Source: UBA8941 sp963780545
Lineage (GTDB): Archaea; Thermoproteota; Bathyarchaeia; TCS64
Length of the DNA: 64,000 nucleotides
Direction: 5' to 3'
Assembly (NCBI GenBank): GCA_963780545.1
Contig: CAWACK010000024.1
Span: 1-64,000, forward strand
A program made the translations under genes and the position numbers. Shown piece after piece: positions 17,852 through 25,964 of this stretch. Below the pieces are notes generated by a model. That model worked only from the letters and a program-made list of their open reading frames with translations, was not told the DNA's origin and did not search any database. Each line of letters starts with the position of its first letter. Positions within the stretch are counted from its first letter, which is position 1.

Positions 17852-18493
17852 TTAAGCCACTGAACTGGTGAATACACCCTCGTAGATGAATCCCGCACTC
17901 GACGTCACCCGTATAACATAGGATGTTGATGTCGCCCATTGGTAATCCAAGGTAATCGCCGCATGTGATCCGACTGGAATGGATGATCTGATGCTTGGTA
18001 TCTGAAACGTTGAGGGTGAGCTTCCCGCTTGATTAGCCTCGATAGATACCGATTCAATTACAACATCAACGCTCCCAATATTTCTGACATCCAACGTAAA
18101 CGATGCGCTACCCCAGGTTACGGAGTCTATCCTAATCCGCGTCTGCTCCAGGCTGCTGATCGACTGGATTAGCTCCTGAAGCTTCGTGACGTTTCCCTTA
18201 AGCTGCTGAAGTAGGTTCCCCTGAATCTGCAGGAGTGTAGCCTGAGTCTGAAGCTGCGTGTCCTGAGCCTGAATCTCCGTACTCTGGGCCTGAATCTGTG
18301 TGTCTTTGGCTTGAAGCTGCGTGTCTTGAGCCTGGAGTAGTGCATCCTTGGCGGTTAGCTCAGCCTCCTGGCTCTGGATTCTGAGATCGTATGTCACAAC
18401 CTGATTATGAAGAGTATTCGAAGCGATAAGGTAGCCACCGACCAGACCTGCGAACAGGCAAATGGCTGCCAAAATGTAGAGCTTCGAGTCCAT
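17852..18493 (-). CDS. Membrane-anchored coiled-coil protein with heptad repeats
   Basis: Not a recognised family. There is one N-terminal membrane segment (LAAICLFAGLVGGYLIA, about 8-24). From about residue 45 to 100, at least six near-identical heptads of the type L-Q-A-Q-D-T-Q follow, strongly predicted to form a parallel coiled coil rich in Gln. A C-terminal beta-rich domain of about 90 residues (IRIDSVTWGSASFTLDVRN onwards) resembles archaeal surface or pilin-like ectodomains. The repeats are also visible as tandem DNA repetition. The protein is probably exported with the coiled coil as a stalk. The stop is TAA. Confidence 0.65.
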   Translation of the reverse strand: MDSKLYILAAICLFAGLVGGYLIASNTLHNQVVTYDLRIQSQEAELTAKDALLQAQDTQLQAKDTQIQAQSTEIQAQDTQLQTQATLLQIQGNLLQQLKGNVTKLQELIQSISSLEQTRIRIDSVTWGSASFTLDVRNIGSVDVVIESVSIEANQAGSSPSTFQIPSIRSSIPVGSHAAITLDYQWATSTSYVIRVTSSAGFIYEGVFTSSVA

Positions 18494-18656
18494 GGAGTTA
18501 AGTTGTGGAAGGGGAGTTAAGTTTTATGAGGAATTAATTAATCAGCTTACGCGTATTGCGCACACGATACGCTCGCGGAGTTTTTCTGAGCTGATGAAGC
18601 TACCCGAGGTTAACTCCCTAGCTGATCTCGCGCATAAAAAATGGGTTCACAGACAT

Positions 18657-18832
18657 CTATTTCTCAGGCAAAACGCCTAGATCACAAAGAGCTTTGTTGA
18701 TCCTCCGCTTTTCCTCGTCTGTGGCTGGCAGTAACGGAAGCCGCGGCGGTCCAGCTGGTAAACCCAACATTTCAAACCCTGCCTTTATCTTCGAAGCATC
18801 GCCCATCGACCTCGCCAGTGGAACTATTTTCA
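18657..18832 (-). pseudogene. Out-of-frame C-terminal part of the DapA-like protein
   Basis: The frame reads L-K-I-V-P-L-A-R-S-M-G and onwards for about 57 codons to TAG at 18657. It looks like the missing C-terminal helices of the DapA-like gene upstream. One base gained in the short A-run at 18832-18833 (plus strand) would join the two frames, giving a protein of about 292 residues, the normal family length. Confidence 0.7.
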
Positions 18833-19534
18833 ATGCATTTCTCTAGCAGCCTTTAGGTCCCCCTTCTCGATCAGATCATACATACTACACGCAACCTTGG
18901 GTACGAATTCAGGCCAAGTCGTTATCAGTCCCCTCGCCCCAGCAGCCATGGCCGGCAAGAAATTCGCGCCGAGCCCAGAGAACACCGATATTCTCTCTCC
19001 ATTGAGTGCAATCTGATCAAACAACTGATAGATTGACGGATCAGATTCTTTCAACCCAACAATATTCTTAATCTCCGTCAATTTATGAACCAAATCAGGG
19101 TGAAGGTTCGGGTGACCAAGGTATGGAATATTAAAGAGAATTATCGGAATATCCACGCTTTGTGATATTGTGTGAAAGTGTTGAATTATGCCCTCTTCGC
19201 TCGGAAAAACGAAATACGGTGGCGTAATCATGACTGCATCGGCGCCAACATCTTTACAATAAGATGCGAGTCTTCGAGTCTCTTCCGTATTCTCACAACC
19301 GATGTTGCATATCACATGCTTATTATGAGCACACCCGTCTATCGCGTTCTTGTAAAGCAATTTTCTCTCATCGGTCGATAGTGAGGAGAATTCGCCATTT
19401 GTGCCGGCAATAACCATGCCCTGCATATCAGACTCGTTGACGATTCTGATGTGCTCCTTGAAACCGTAAATATCTAGAGCGTAATTACTCGTGAAGGGTG
19501 AAATCACTGAAACAAATATCCCCTTTCCCAACAT
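18830..19534 (-). CDS. Dihydrodipicolinate synthase/N-acetylneuraminate lyase family protein, C-terminally frameshifted
   Basis: Class I aldolase TIM barrel of the DapA/NanA family. GTNGEFSSLSTDER (about 45-58) is the pyruvate-binding block, GLKESD near 165 carries the Schiff-base lysine, and GLGANFLPAMAAGARGLITT matches the C-terminal part. The usual YNVP tyrosine of the proton-relay triad is replaced by Phe (LFNIPY, near 136-141). Substrate handling may therefore differ from true DapA, or the neighbouring Tyr may substitute. The frame ends prematurely at TGA; the last third continues in another frame. Pyruvate-dependent aldol cleavage or condensation is expected; substrate unknown. Confidence 0.8.
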   Translation of the reverse strand: MLGKGIFVSVISPFTSNYALDIYGFKEHIRIVNESDMQGMVIAGTNGEFSSLSTDERKLLYKNAIDGCAHNKHVICNIGCENTEETRRLASYCKDVGADAVMITPPYFVFPSEEGIIQHFHTISQSVDIPIILFNIPYLGHPNLHPDLVHKLTEIKNIVGLKESDPSIYQLFDQIALNGERISVFSGLGANFLPAMAAGARGLITTWPEFVPKVACSMYDLIEKGDLKAAREMH

Positions 19535-19588
19535 ATTTTTTATCTCACATTTCTATTTGAAAATGACAATTTATAAGAATATGCTTCA

Positions 19589-19599
19589 GGCGCGCGCTG
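19589..19599. repeat. Intergenic alternating CG tract
   Basis: GGCGCGCGCTG, upstream of the DapA-like gene in an AT-rich gap. Confidence 0.5.
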
Positions 19600-19697
19600 G
19601 CATATCTTCATTGCGATTAAAATGATGCAATGTAACTAATCGAGTACAGTTTGTATGAAGGCGCTTTCAAATATCGCTTAGTGGCCTGGCGTTACAT

Positions 19698-20019
19698 CTA
19701 GCACAGTCCCTGTATGCGGTAAATGTCTTTGCCGATCCTTCTAATATCTAAAATTCTGTATACACCTATCTCCGATGTATTACTAACATGCATATTCTCG
19801 CATGTCTGAACATCATAATCTCCTATCGATACAATCCTAACATTCTCTATATGGGACGGCACACCGCTGATATCTATTTCTTGAGGAATCATATTCCTAG
19901 AATACGTCTTAATTACTACGCCTAGGTTTTTCTTGATGATATTATTCATTTTCCCCTCTAATTCCTCCCGAGAAATCAGAGTTAAATCTACCATGCTTCT
20001 GACGTCTAACCTTATTTTT
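19698..20019 (-). CDS. AlaX-type alanyl-tRNA editing protein, C-terminal part (frameshifted)
   Basis: C-terminal half of a small free-standing tRNA editing domain. CENMHVSNTSEIG is the second zinc half-site (CxxxH followed by the SNTxEIG signature of AlaRS/AlaX editing domains), and YRIQGLC is the C-terminal strand. It is read from the junction at the T-run 20015-20019 (plus strand), where one base too many separates it from the N-terminal half. Function known for the family: hydrolysis of Ser- or Gly-mischarged tRNA-Ala. Confidence 0.75.
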
Positions 20020-20166
20020 ATCATCATAGATCTGCATCCCTGTCTGCTTCGCGCCATACTCCTCGATCAGTATGTGTAGCAGAATATGTTGAGCAGTTTC
20101 CATTCTTGCTTTTACTTCAACCATCAATTTACATGGAATGTCGCATAAAGTCAATAACTTAATCAT
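20015..20166 (-). CDS. AlaX-type alanyl-tRNA editing protein, N-terminal part (frameshifted)
   Basis: Begins with ATG at 20166 and contains ETAQHILLHIL, the HxxxH zinc half-site of AlaX, then QTGMQIYDDK. The frame is lost in the five-base homopolymer at 20015-20019. Deleting one base gives the continuous segment GMQIYDDKIRLDVRS and a total of about 156 residues, a normal size for the shortest AlaX class. It is either a real frameshift or a homopolymer error. Confidence 0.75.
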
Positions 20167-20169
20167 CCA

Positions 20170-20180
20170 GACGCGCGCGA
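20170..20180. repeat. Intergenic alternating CG tract
   Basis: GACGCGCGCGA directly upstream of the AlaX ATG (minus-strand gene). A second motif (ACGCGCATG) is at 20187-20195, next to the stop of the M29-like gene. Confidence 0.55.
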
Positions 20181-20198
20181 GGGATGACGCGCATGGGT

Positions 20199-21218
20199 TC
20201 AGTACAGCAGCTTGCCGTCTTCTACATACTTTTTATCATCGATGATAAGAGTCGGCTTGAAGGATACGACATCGATATGGAGCTTCGCAACGGTGCCGGG
20301 TTCGGAGCGACCGCCTGAGTCTCCCCAAGCGGTGTGAACAGTCCCCTCCGACATCTTAACCTCGTGGTATGGTGGGACCGTAGCAGGGATGTTCGGTGCG
20401 CCTAGAGCCGAGATGCCCTTGCGGGTGAGTGGGTTGAGGCCCACCGCAAGCTCACACATCTTGTAATGATTAGGGTCATTAAGGGATCCGAGAATCTTCC
20501 AGAACATCTCACCCAGCTCCCCCTCCGACTTGACGAGCACGCCATCCTTAACTGTGAACCTAGCCCTCTTTCCGGGTAACACATCGCTGCAGACTCCTAT
20601 CCAATCGACATTCAGGACACCGTTGACATCACCGAAAAAGCCAGTGGACATGCACTCGCACTGACTCCAACCAGCCTTCCCCTCTCCAGGCCCGAAGCCC
20701 CAGAAGTTCTTTGTTGTGCCAGTCAGCTCCTCGCCGTCGGTGATGAGACGGAACCTCTTACCCTCAGACTTGTTGAGCATATCAGCCCACCTATGCGACC
20801 TATCGATTAGGGCACGAGGATCGTAGTCCCTGATGTGCCAAACAGCCTCGCTTAGAACCGGAGGCCAGCCGAAGAGGAACTGGGTGCCACCCGTTGTCGC
20901 GTCCTTTAACTCTTGGCAGAAGGCGGGGTCCCAGTCGCAGAACCAATAGATATAGTTAGTAGCCTTAAGAGCAGCAGCTACGGTCTTGGGGAGTCTGACG
21001 CCTCTTCCCAGTGACCAGAGCCCAACGACCTCCTTTGGGGTGTTAATTACCATGACATGTGGCACGGCTCCGATCGCAAGAGCATGGGTGACGAGGGCGC
21101 TGTACCTAGTCGTGTCGGTATCCGCGCTCACACAGATAAGAATCTCATCCCCCGCCTTGACTTTCTTGAATTCCAGGGTCCATTGAGCAAGTTCGCTGAA
21201 TAAAGTCTCCCTAAGCAT
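20199..21218 (-). CDS. M29 aminopeptidase / NicX-like metalloenzyme
   Basis: Related to thermophilic M29 aminopeptidases and to 2,5-dihydroxypyridine 5,6-dioxygenase (NicX), which share a fold. An N-terminal Rossmann-like region (KAGDEILICVSADTDTTR) is followed by a C-terminal metal-binding region: GGRSEPGTVAKLHIDVV contains the H-x-D near the C-terminus, and PYHEVKMSEGTVHTAWGD lies before it. The frame opens at an ATG at 21290, but that start lies inside a CG tract of the intergenic type. The ATG at 21218 (MLRETLFSEL) agrees better with the family N-terminus. About 339 residues; the stop is TGA. Peptidase against dioxygenase cannot be decided. Confidence 0.72.
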   Translation of the reverse strand: MLRETLFSELAQWTLEFKKVKAGDEILICVSADTDTTRYSALVTHALAIGAVPHVMVINTPKEVVGLWSLGRGVRLPKTVAAALKATNYIYWFCDWDPAFCQELKDATTGGTQFLFGWPPVLSEAVWHIRDYDPRALIDRSHRWADMLNKSEGKRFRLITDGEELTGTTKNFWGFGPGEGKAGWSQCECMSTGFFGDVNGVLNVDWIGVCSDVLPGKRARFTVKDGVLVKSEGELGEMFWKILGSLNDPNHYKMCELAVGLNPLTRKGISALGAPNIPATVPPYHEVKMSEGTVHTAWGDSGGRSEPGTVAKLHIDVVSFKPTLIIDDKKYVEDGKLLY

Positions 21219-21355
21219 TACAACCACAGATAGCTTTCTCGACTTGGTGCCGATATAAGATTTTACAGAAATTAGGATTAGCGTGCGCATGCTAAGGTGA
21301 ATCTATAACTTTTTAAGTGTACGCAAAATCTCACAGCTTGTATAGGTGAAATATT

Positions 21356-21901
21356 ATGCCCTTTTGCACATATTGTGGTAAAGAGGTCAAAGAAGACGCT
21401 GTTTTCTGCCCTTTTTGTGGTCAGAGACTGAAGTCCGAGGTCGTCTACAATCGCCCCTACGGAGAGATGAACGAGAAAGGAGAGAAGAATGAGAAGGGAG
21501 AGAAAAACGAGAAGGATTCAAGGGGGGAGAAAGCCGAGAAGGGAGAGAAGAACGAGGGTCCGGGTACTAGATGGGGTGCCGTCATGGGTGGCTTCATCGT
21601 CCTGTGGCTTGGCGTAACCTTCCTAGCCCAACAATTCAACATCATAGCTGGCGGCAATTGGTGGAGCTGGTTTTTACTTGGTCTAGGCGTCATCCTGATT
21701 CTACGAGGCCTCATACTTTACGTCGAGGTTGGGAATTTGCACGCTTCAAGCGGGCTGTTGATAGGAGGCACCATAGTCGCTTTGATTGGCTTTGCCTCAT
21801 ACATTGGCTTAACTGATTGGTGGCCCCTCATCATAATTTTGATTGGAGCATGGATCGTTGTTAGTTCCTTCATGAGCAGGAGCAGGCACCCGAGACCCTA
21901 G
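21356..21901 (+). CDS. Zinc-ribbon membrane protein with Lys/Glu repeat linker
   Basis: The N-terminal zinc ribbon (two CxxC pairs: CTYCGKE and CPFCGQR, residues 4-23) is followed by a highly charged linker at about 40-70 built of repeated G-E-K-N-E-K units. About four hydrophobic segments with a DUF5668-like character come next (GLGVILILRGLILYV and WWPLIIILIGAWIVV). The C-terminus is basic. The ribbon is probably cytosolic. Role unknown; such proteins are often regulators or stress-related membrane proteins. The stop is TAG. The repeats are visible at DNA level as GAGAAGGGAGAG-like units. Confidence 0.75.
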   Translation: MPFCTYCGKEVKEDAVFCPFCGQRLKSEVVYNRPYGEMNEKGEKNEKGEKNEKDSRGEKAEKGEKNEGPGTRWGAVMGGFIVLWLGVTFLAQQFNIIAGGNWWSWFLLGLGVILILRGLILYVEVGNLHASSGLLIGGTIVALIGFASYIGLTDWWPLIIILIGAWIVVSSFMSRSRHPRP

Positions 21902-22047
21902 AAAACACAGTAAACAAAAACGCCTACTGATACCCATCTGCACGCGCTTGACCTCAACAAGGCGTAAATCTCGATACAAATGTTCCATTCTAATAGAAAA
22001 GCCTGCTCAGGAACCTAGGCACAATACCGAGCTTACTGGATAGTGTG

Positions 22048-22179
22048 ATGGCAGGAATGCTGATTATCTCATGTGGAATCGGCATCGCGTTAGCTGAAAG
22101 AACGAAGAAGAAAAAGTCCCCCAAAAGGAGAAACACCCCTAAACAGCAAACTGCAAGCCTGGCTGCAACAAGCATTTAA
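22048..22179 (+). CDS. Possible small membrane protein (43 aa)
   Basis: An unbroken short frame starts with ATG (GTG one codon earlier) and encodes a single hydrophobic helix (GMLIISCGIGIALA), then a strongly basic stretch (ERTKKKKSPKRR) and a polar tail before TAA. The pattern is that of a tail-basic single-pass microprotein. No family is recognised and there is no clear ribosome-binding site. It is the only coding candidate between 21.9 and 22.3 kb. Confidence 0.35.
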   Translation: MAGMLIISCGIGIALAERTKKKKSPKRRNTPKQQTASLAATSI

Positions 22180-22210
22180 TGGGGCATTCGATCTGCTATA
22201 TTTGGTGCTG

Positions 22211-22229
22211 GCACGCGCGCGCGTGCGCA
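22211..22229. repeat. Longest CG tract region (GCACGCGCGCGCGTGCGCA)
   Basis: Nineteen bases of uninterrupted alternating purine-pyrimidine, almost entirely C/G, between a possible small ORF and the SIMPL-domain gene's 3' end. It is the longest member of the intergenic CG tracts and a strong Z-DNA-type sequence by composition. Confidence 0.65.
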
Positions 22230-22346
22230 AGGACGTCATACTGTTCATCTCTTGCATGCACAATACCTATCAGGCTGTTAAACGCGAGATAAATCGAATC
22301 CAAGTAGCCCGCAGGCACACACAAAAAAGGGTATATGGGGTAAAGA

Positions 22347-23120
22347 TTATGCGGGTCCAATAAGGTAGACGATGTTAAGAGTCACCGAAACACTGATGTT
22401 ACCCTGCAAAATCGGCGTAGAAGCCACAGCTCCAGATGAAGAAACAGCTGCCTTCAGATAATCAACTTGGGGGTAGTAATAATTCTCATTGACGGACTGT
22501 ATACCTGTAAGAGTTAATCCGAGGCTCTGCGTGATCACCGAAGCCTTAGCCTTCGCATCCGCACATGCAGCCTTGTAAGCACTGAGCTTCAGATTATTCG
22601 CAGCAACATCGCTGAGACCAAAGCTTACGCTATCGACCTTGTTCGCCCCCGCAGCGGAGGCAGCGTCGATGATGGCCCCAACCTTACTTAGGTCAGATAC
22701 CTTGACCTGCATCATGTTAGTAACCTGGTAGCTGATCACCATCTTAGCGTCATAGCTATAGTTGGGTGTGACCGTGTAGTAGGCAGTCGAAACGTTCTCC
22801 ATCTTCACACCCTGCCCTTCGATCGCGTTGAGTACCGCAGTCATTATCCCTGCGTTTTCATCGATGGCAGCCGAGGCAGTCTTCTCCTCGGTGTATGCGC
22901 CGATGTTAATAACCGCCTGATCTGGCTGGGCGTACACTGTGGCCGTACCTGATAATGATAGGGTTCTTGGATTACTGTCGGTGCTATTACTGGGACTTGA
23001 GGTCAACATAGTTTGTCCTTGAACCGGTGGAATGTTGTTTGAGTGCATCATAATCGATCCAGCGAAAATTATAGCCATGCAGATGGCTAGCACTGAGATT
23101 GCTCTCTGTTTTCTATCCAT
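22347..23120 (-). CDS. SIMPL (DUF541) domain exported protein
   Basis: Secreted or membrane-anchored SIMPL/DUF541 family protein of about 257 residues. The N-terminal signal segment is ISVLAICMAIIFAGSIMM. The family core begins at LSLSGTATVYAQPDQAVINIGAYTEEKTA, and the conserved NVSTAYYTVTPNYSYD and ISYQVTNMMQVKVSDLSKVG segments are present. It ends with the ISVSVTLNIVYLIGPA strand. Family members (BP26, YggE) are periplasmic or surface proteins linked to stress tolerance, mechanism unclear. The stop is TAA. Confidence 0.85.
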   Translation of the reverse strand: MDRKQRAISVLAICMAIIFAGSIMMHSNNIPPVQGQTMLTSSPSNSTDSNPRTLSLSGTATVYAQPDQAVINIGAYTEEKTASAAIDENAGIMTAVLNAIEGQGVKMENVSTAYYTVTPNYSYDAKMVISYQVTNMMQVKVSDLSKVGAIIDAASAAGANKVDSVSFGLSDVAANNLKLSAYKAACADAKAKASVITQSLGLTLTGIQSVNENYYYPQVDYLKAAVSSSGAVASTPILQGNISVSVTLNIVYLIGPA

Positions 23121-23248
23121 TTTATATCCAGTTAATGCCTGTTGTCTTAGTAGTTAGTCCTATACTTTAGGACAATTGATCTAAAAATTAGAACAACACA
23201 CACTCACGGACATATGCGTGCTCCCTCGCAGCCCTCAACTAAGCAGGC

Positions 23249-23260
23249 TCGCGCGAGCGG
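23249..23260. repeat. Palindromic CG tract
   Basis: GCTCGCGCGAGC is a perfect 12-bp palindrome in the gap upstream of the SIMPL gene. Confidence 0.5.
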
Positions 23261-23354
23261 AATAACAATTGCTGCATTAAATATCGCGTATAAGGATCGA
23301 TCCAAGTCTTAAGTACCTCTGAATCTATCAAACCTCAATCCTGGTGTAGATGAG

Positions 23355-23540
23355 ATGAATAAAACATCAGCGCTTCGTATCTTCTTCATTCTAATTGCCA
23401 AAGACGACTTCTCGGCAGCTAACCCAATTGCGTATAAGTCGGCCAGCGTCAACGGCAAGGAGATTGATATGACGGAGATTGACAGGAATATTCAAGAGGG
23501 GGCGAAGTTACTGATGGAGCTTCAGTACAGGTGCAAATAA
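23355..23540 (+). CDS. Small hypothetical protein (61 aa)
   Basis: Unrecognised small protein; ATG start, TAA stop. It has a hydrophobic N-terminal stretch (LRIFFILIA), then a polar, helix-prone C-terminal half (MTEIDRNIQEGAKLLMEL). The preceding sequence GGTGTAGATGAG contains only a weak ribosome-binding site. Codon use is unremarkable, and its reality rests on the open frame alone. Confidence 0.4.
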   Translation: MNKTSALRIFFILIAKDDFSAANPIAYKSASVNGKEIDMTEIDRNIQEGAKLLMELQYRCK

Positions 23541-23665
23541 GGGTGCGAGCGAACTGATTTTAGAGACGCAAGTATATGCAAAACTGCATTGTGACTGGTA
23601 TATTGATAAATTTCGCGCTAAGAAAATGTTGATATTCAAAGCTGCAGAACCATTATTAAGTCATC

Positions 23666-24172
23666 ATGAGCGGTAAATTGACAAGAACCTCCATAGTCTT
23701 AGCGGCGGCTCTTACGCTTATAATCGTGGTATCAATCTTTACCTACAACACCTACGCTCAATCCAAAACCAACGGCGTGGAGCAGGCAAAGATCATCTTA
23801 GAGTATACTGAGCTCGTCACGATGCCGAGGACCACAATCAATGCTGACCTTTACTGCGTCAACAGCCTCATAGAACATGGGAACTGGACCGGTGTGAAGC
23901 TTGGATCCGTGCTTGAAAAGGCTGGGCTAAATCAACAAGTGGAGAACGTGGAGTTCCACGCCAGCGATGGGTACTCGACAACGATACCTTACTCGGTAGC
24001 TATGCGGGCTGATGTGATAATAGCATATGAGAAAGATGGCAGCAAACTGCCGGAGGTGACTCGCTTGGTTATTCCTAATGCGAATGGTGACGAGTGGATC
24101 AGCAAAATCACCCAAATTAAAATTATATTTCCCTCAGGTAACTACTCGTCGATTTATCTGAAGAATAACTAA
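23666..24172 (+). CDS. Exported molybdopterin-binding (SUOX-like) domain protein
   Basis: Stand-alone oxidoreductase molybdopterin-binding domain as in sulfite oxidase/MsrP, here about 168 residues with an N-terminal signal or anchor (VLAAALTLIIVVSIFTY). LYCVNSLIEHGNWTGVKLGSVLEKAG matches the family Cys-containing block (tLxCvgn...WtGvxLxdlL). FHASDGYSTTIPYS and LVIPNANGDEWISKITQI match the C-terminal blocks. The Cys in the position of the molybdenum ligand is present. As the domain is short and lacks partners, it may bind something other than Moco. The stop is TAA, with a CG motif 9 nt later. Confidence 0.72.
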   Translation: MSGKLTRTSIVLAAALTLIIVVSIFTYNTYAQSKTNGVEQAKIILEYTELVTMPRTTINADLYCVNSLIEHGNWTGVKLGSVLEKAGLNQQVENVEFHASDGYSTTIPYSVAMRADVIIAYEKDGSKLPEVTRLVIPNANGDEWISKITQIKIIFPSGNYSSIYLKNN

Positions 24173-24322
24173 GACCCAAAGTGCGCGTGCGAGGGGTTCT
24201 ATAAGGTTGATTTGCAGGGTGTGCGGGTGAAGTAGAGTCTGTTTTTCTGGAAAAGGTTCAAGGTATCGTAAAATCGAACCCAGCGTTCAGATATAGGTCC
24301 ATTAATTCAGCACACACGTAAA

Positions 24323-24880
24323 TTATATTATGTTTATTCGATTCCTGATGGCCTTCGCCAATACTGCTCCAAGAGGAACGGTATAGAGCGCGATTGTCGC
24401 ATTAAACAACGCGATGACAGGCAGCAGAGCTATCGTAACGTTGGCAGGCATGCTAAAACCGATGGGAGGTGGGTATGGAAGCACAATCCAGTTAACGATA
24501 GTCATCACGGCAACCCTCAGTACAGAGCCAAAAACAGTGTAAACAGATATGGTTATGGTCTCATTCTTCGAGTGAAGAAGGCTAGTCAAACCTTTCGCAG
24601 CGTAGATGCCGAGAAGCATACTCAAAACAGCAATCATATTATAGATTGGTCCCGTTGGCAGAGCACCGGGGTAGATGACCAGTAAAATTAACGTATTCAT
24701 AGCTGATACGACTAATCCCAGAGAGAACCCATATAGTATGGACACTGTAACAATCGGGATTTCCCAAACTTGGTAGATTAGGAATGGCGCATATGGTGCA
24801 GGGATCTTTATTGGTGAGAGGTTAAGAAAAGCTGTCATGGCGGTGAAAACGATCACGAGGGCAATCTTTTTTGAATTCAA
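24323..24880 (-). CDS. ECF transporter S component
   Basis: Substrate-binding membrane subunit of an energy-coupling-factor vitamin importer: about 185 residues, with six hydrophobic segments. The N-terminal ALVIVFTAMTAFLNL helix and the loop with PAPYAPFL are characteristic of S components of the RibU/QueT/BioY type. There is no adjacent EcfT or EcfA, so it would use shared energising subunits encoded elsewhere. Substrate not assignable; no riboswitch was seen in front of it. The stop is TAA. Confidence 0.75.
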   Translation of the reverse strand: MNSKKIALVIVFTAMTAFLNLSPIKIPAPYAPFLIYQVWEIPIVTVSILYGFSLGLVVSAMNTLILLVIYPGALPTGPIYNMIAVLSMLLGIYAAKGLTSLLHSKNETITISVYTVFGSVLRVAVMTIVNWIVLPYPPPIGFSMPANVTIALLPVIALFNATIALYTVPLGAVLAKAIRNRINII

Positions 24881-24980
24881 CCCTCATTAAAACGGTTAAT
24901 CACCATTAAAGTGTAACTACTAATAATTGAGTAAACTTCTCTGATATGCTCGGCTTTGACTCCAATTTAAGCACGACGGG

Positions 24981-25964
24981 TCAGATATTGAGCATCCGAG
25001 CTGGATTCACAGATAAAATCGCCTGCTTCTCCCCGCGGGTCAGGCTCCCCAGGCTGTTGATCCAGTTAACCGAGTCCACCATCTCCATCGGGCAGGGGTA
25101 GTCGGTCCCGAATACGACCCTATCGATCCCCACAGTATCAATCAGGAACCGAAGAGTAGGTTCGCTGAAGGTTGCACAGTCGTAATAGAAGCTTCCCACA
25201 TACTGGCTCGGAGGCTTGGAGATCGACTGGCGTGCATTCTCACTCGAGTACTTCACCATATAGTCCAGCTTCGCCGCCTCCCAGCCCTTGTCCATTCGGG
25301 CAACCCCGAAGGCCACATAGCCACCTCCGTGCAGCAGACAAACCTTCAGCCTAGGGAAGCGATCGATAATCCCCCCCTGCACCAGAGCACCGAAGGTGAG
25401 GACCCGCTCCACCAAATTGCCCACGGTGTTCTCAAGGAAGTAGCGAGGGATCCGCTGAGCAACAATCGTGCTACCCTGATGGAACTCAACAACGGCTCTC
25501 AACCGCTCAGCAGCCTCCCAGAAGGGGAGGAACCGCGGGTCGTCTAGGGTGATCCCGTTGATGTGGTCCTTGATGGTTACGCCCTTCAGACCGAGGTCTA
25601 CTACTAACCGCTCGAGCTCAATTACCGATGCATCCACGTCCTGCATGGGTAGAATACCCAGGCCCACGAACCTATCGGAGTACTCATCGACCATAGCCGC
25701 TACCTCGTCGTTGCAGATCCTGACTACCGCCTCGGTGAGCTTTGGGTCGCGGTCGTATGTGTTGAAGCCGCCGTAGACGGTGAGCGCCTGCATATCCACA
25801 CCGAGCTGGTCCATTTCGGCGATTCGCTCTTCAATTGTCCAGTGGTTTCGGGGGTTCTCAAGCTCGCCGTGATCGGCTGTAAACCCATACCAGTCATGAC
25901 CAGCTCTCATTGCATCAAGGAATGGACGCGGGTTCACGTGGTTGTGAACATCGATGACCTTCAT
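24981..25964 (-). CDS. Amidohydrolase-fold decarboxylase (ACMSD family)
   Basis: Amidohydro_2 protein of 327 residues, related to 2-amino-3-carboxymuconate semialdehyde decarboxylase and gamma-resorcylate decarboxylase. The metal site begins with IDVHNHVNP (HxH at residues 6-8). A middle EFHQGST and CLLHGGGYVAFGVARMD supply further His ligands, and FGTDYPCPM near 288-296 carries the catalytic Asp. The ATG is preceded by a weakly conserved gap. The family decarboxylates or hydrolyses aromatic or unsaturated carboxylates; the substrate here is unknown. The stop is TGA. Confidence 0.87.
   Translation of the reverse strand: MKVIDVHNHVNPRPFLDAMRAGHDWYGFTADHGELENPRNHWTIEERIAEMDQLGVDMQALTVYGGFNTYDRDPKLTEAVVRICNDEVAAMVDEYSDRFVGLGILPMQDVDASVIELERLVVDLGLKGVTIKDHINGITLDDPRFLPFWEAAERLRAVVEFHQGSTIVAQRIPRYFLENTVGNLVERVLTFGALVQGGIIDRFPRLKVCLLHGGGYVAFGVARMDKGWEAAKLDYMVKYSSENARQSISKPPSQYVGSFYYDCATFSEPTLRFLIDTVGIDRVVFGTDYPCPMEMVDSVNWINSLGSLTRGEKQAILSVNPARMLNI

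Noticed and set aside
18492..18680. 62-codon plus-strand ORF
   Set aside because: Overlaps the C-terminal remnant of the DapA-like gene on the other strand and has no start signal.
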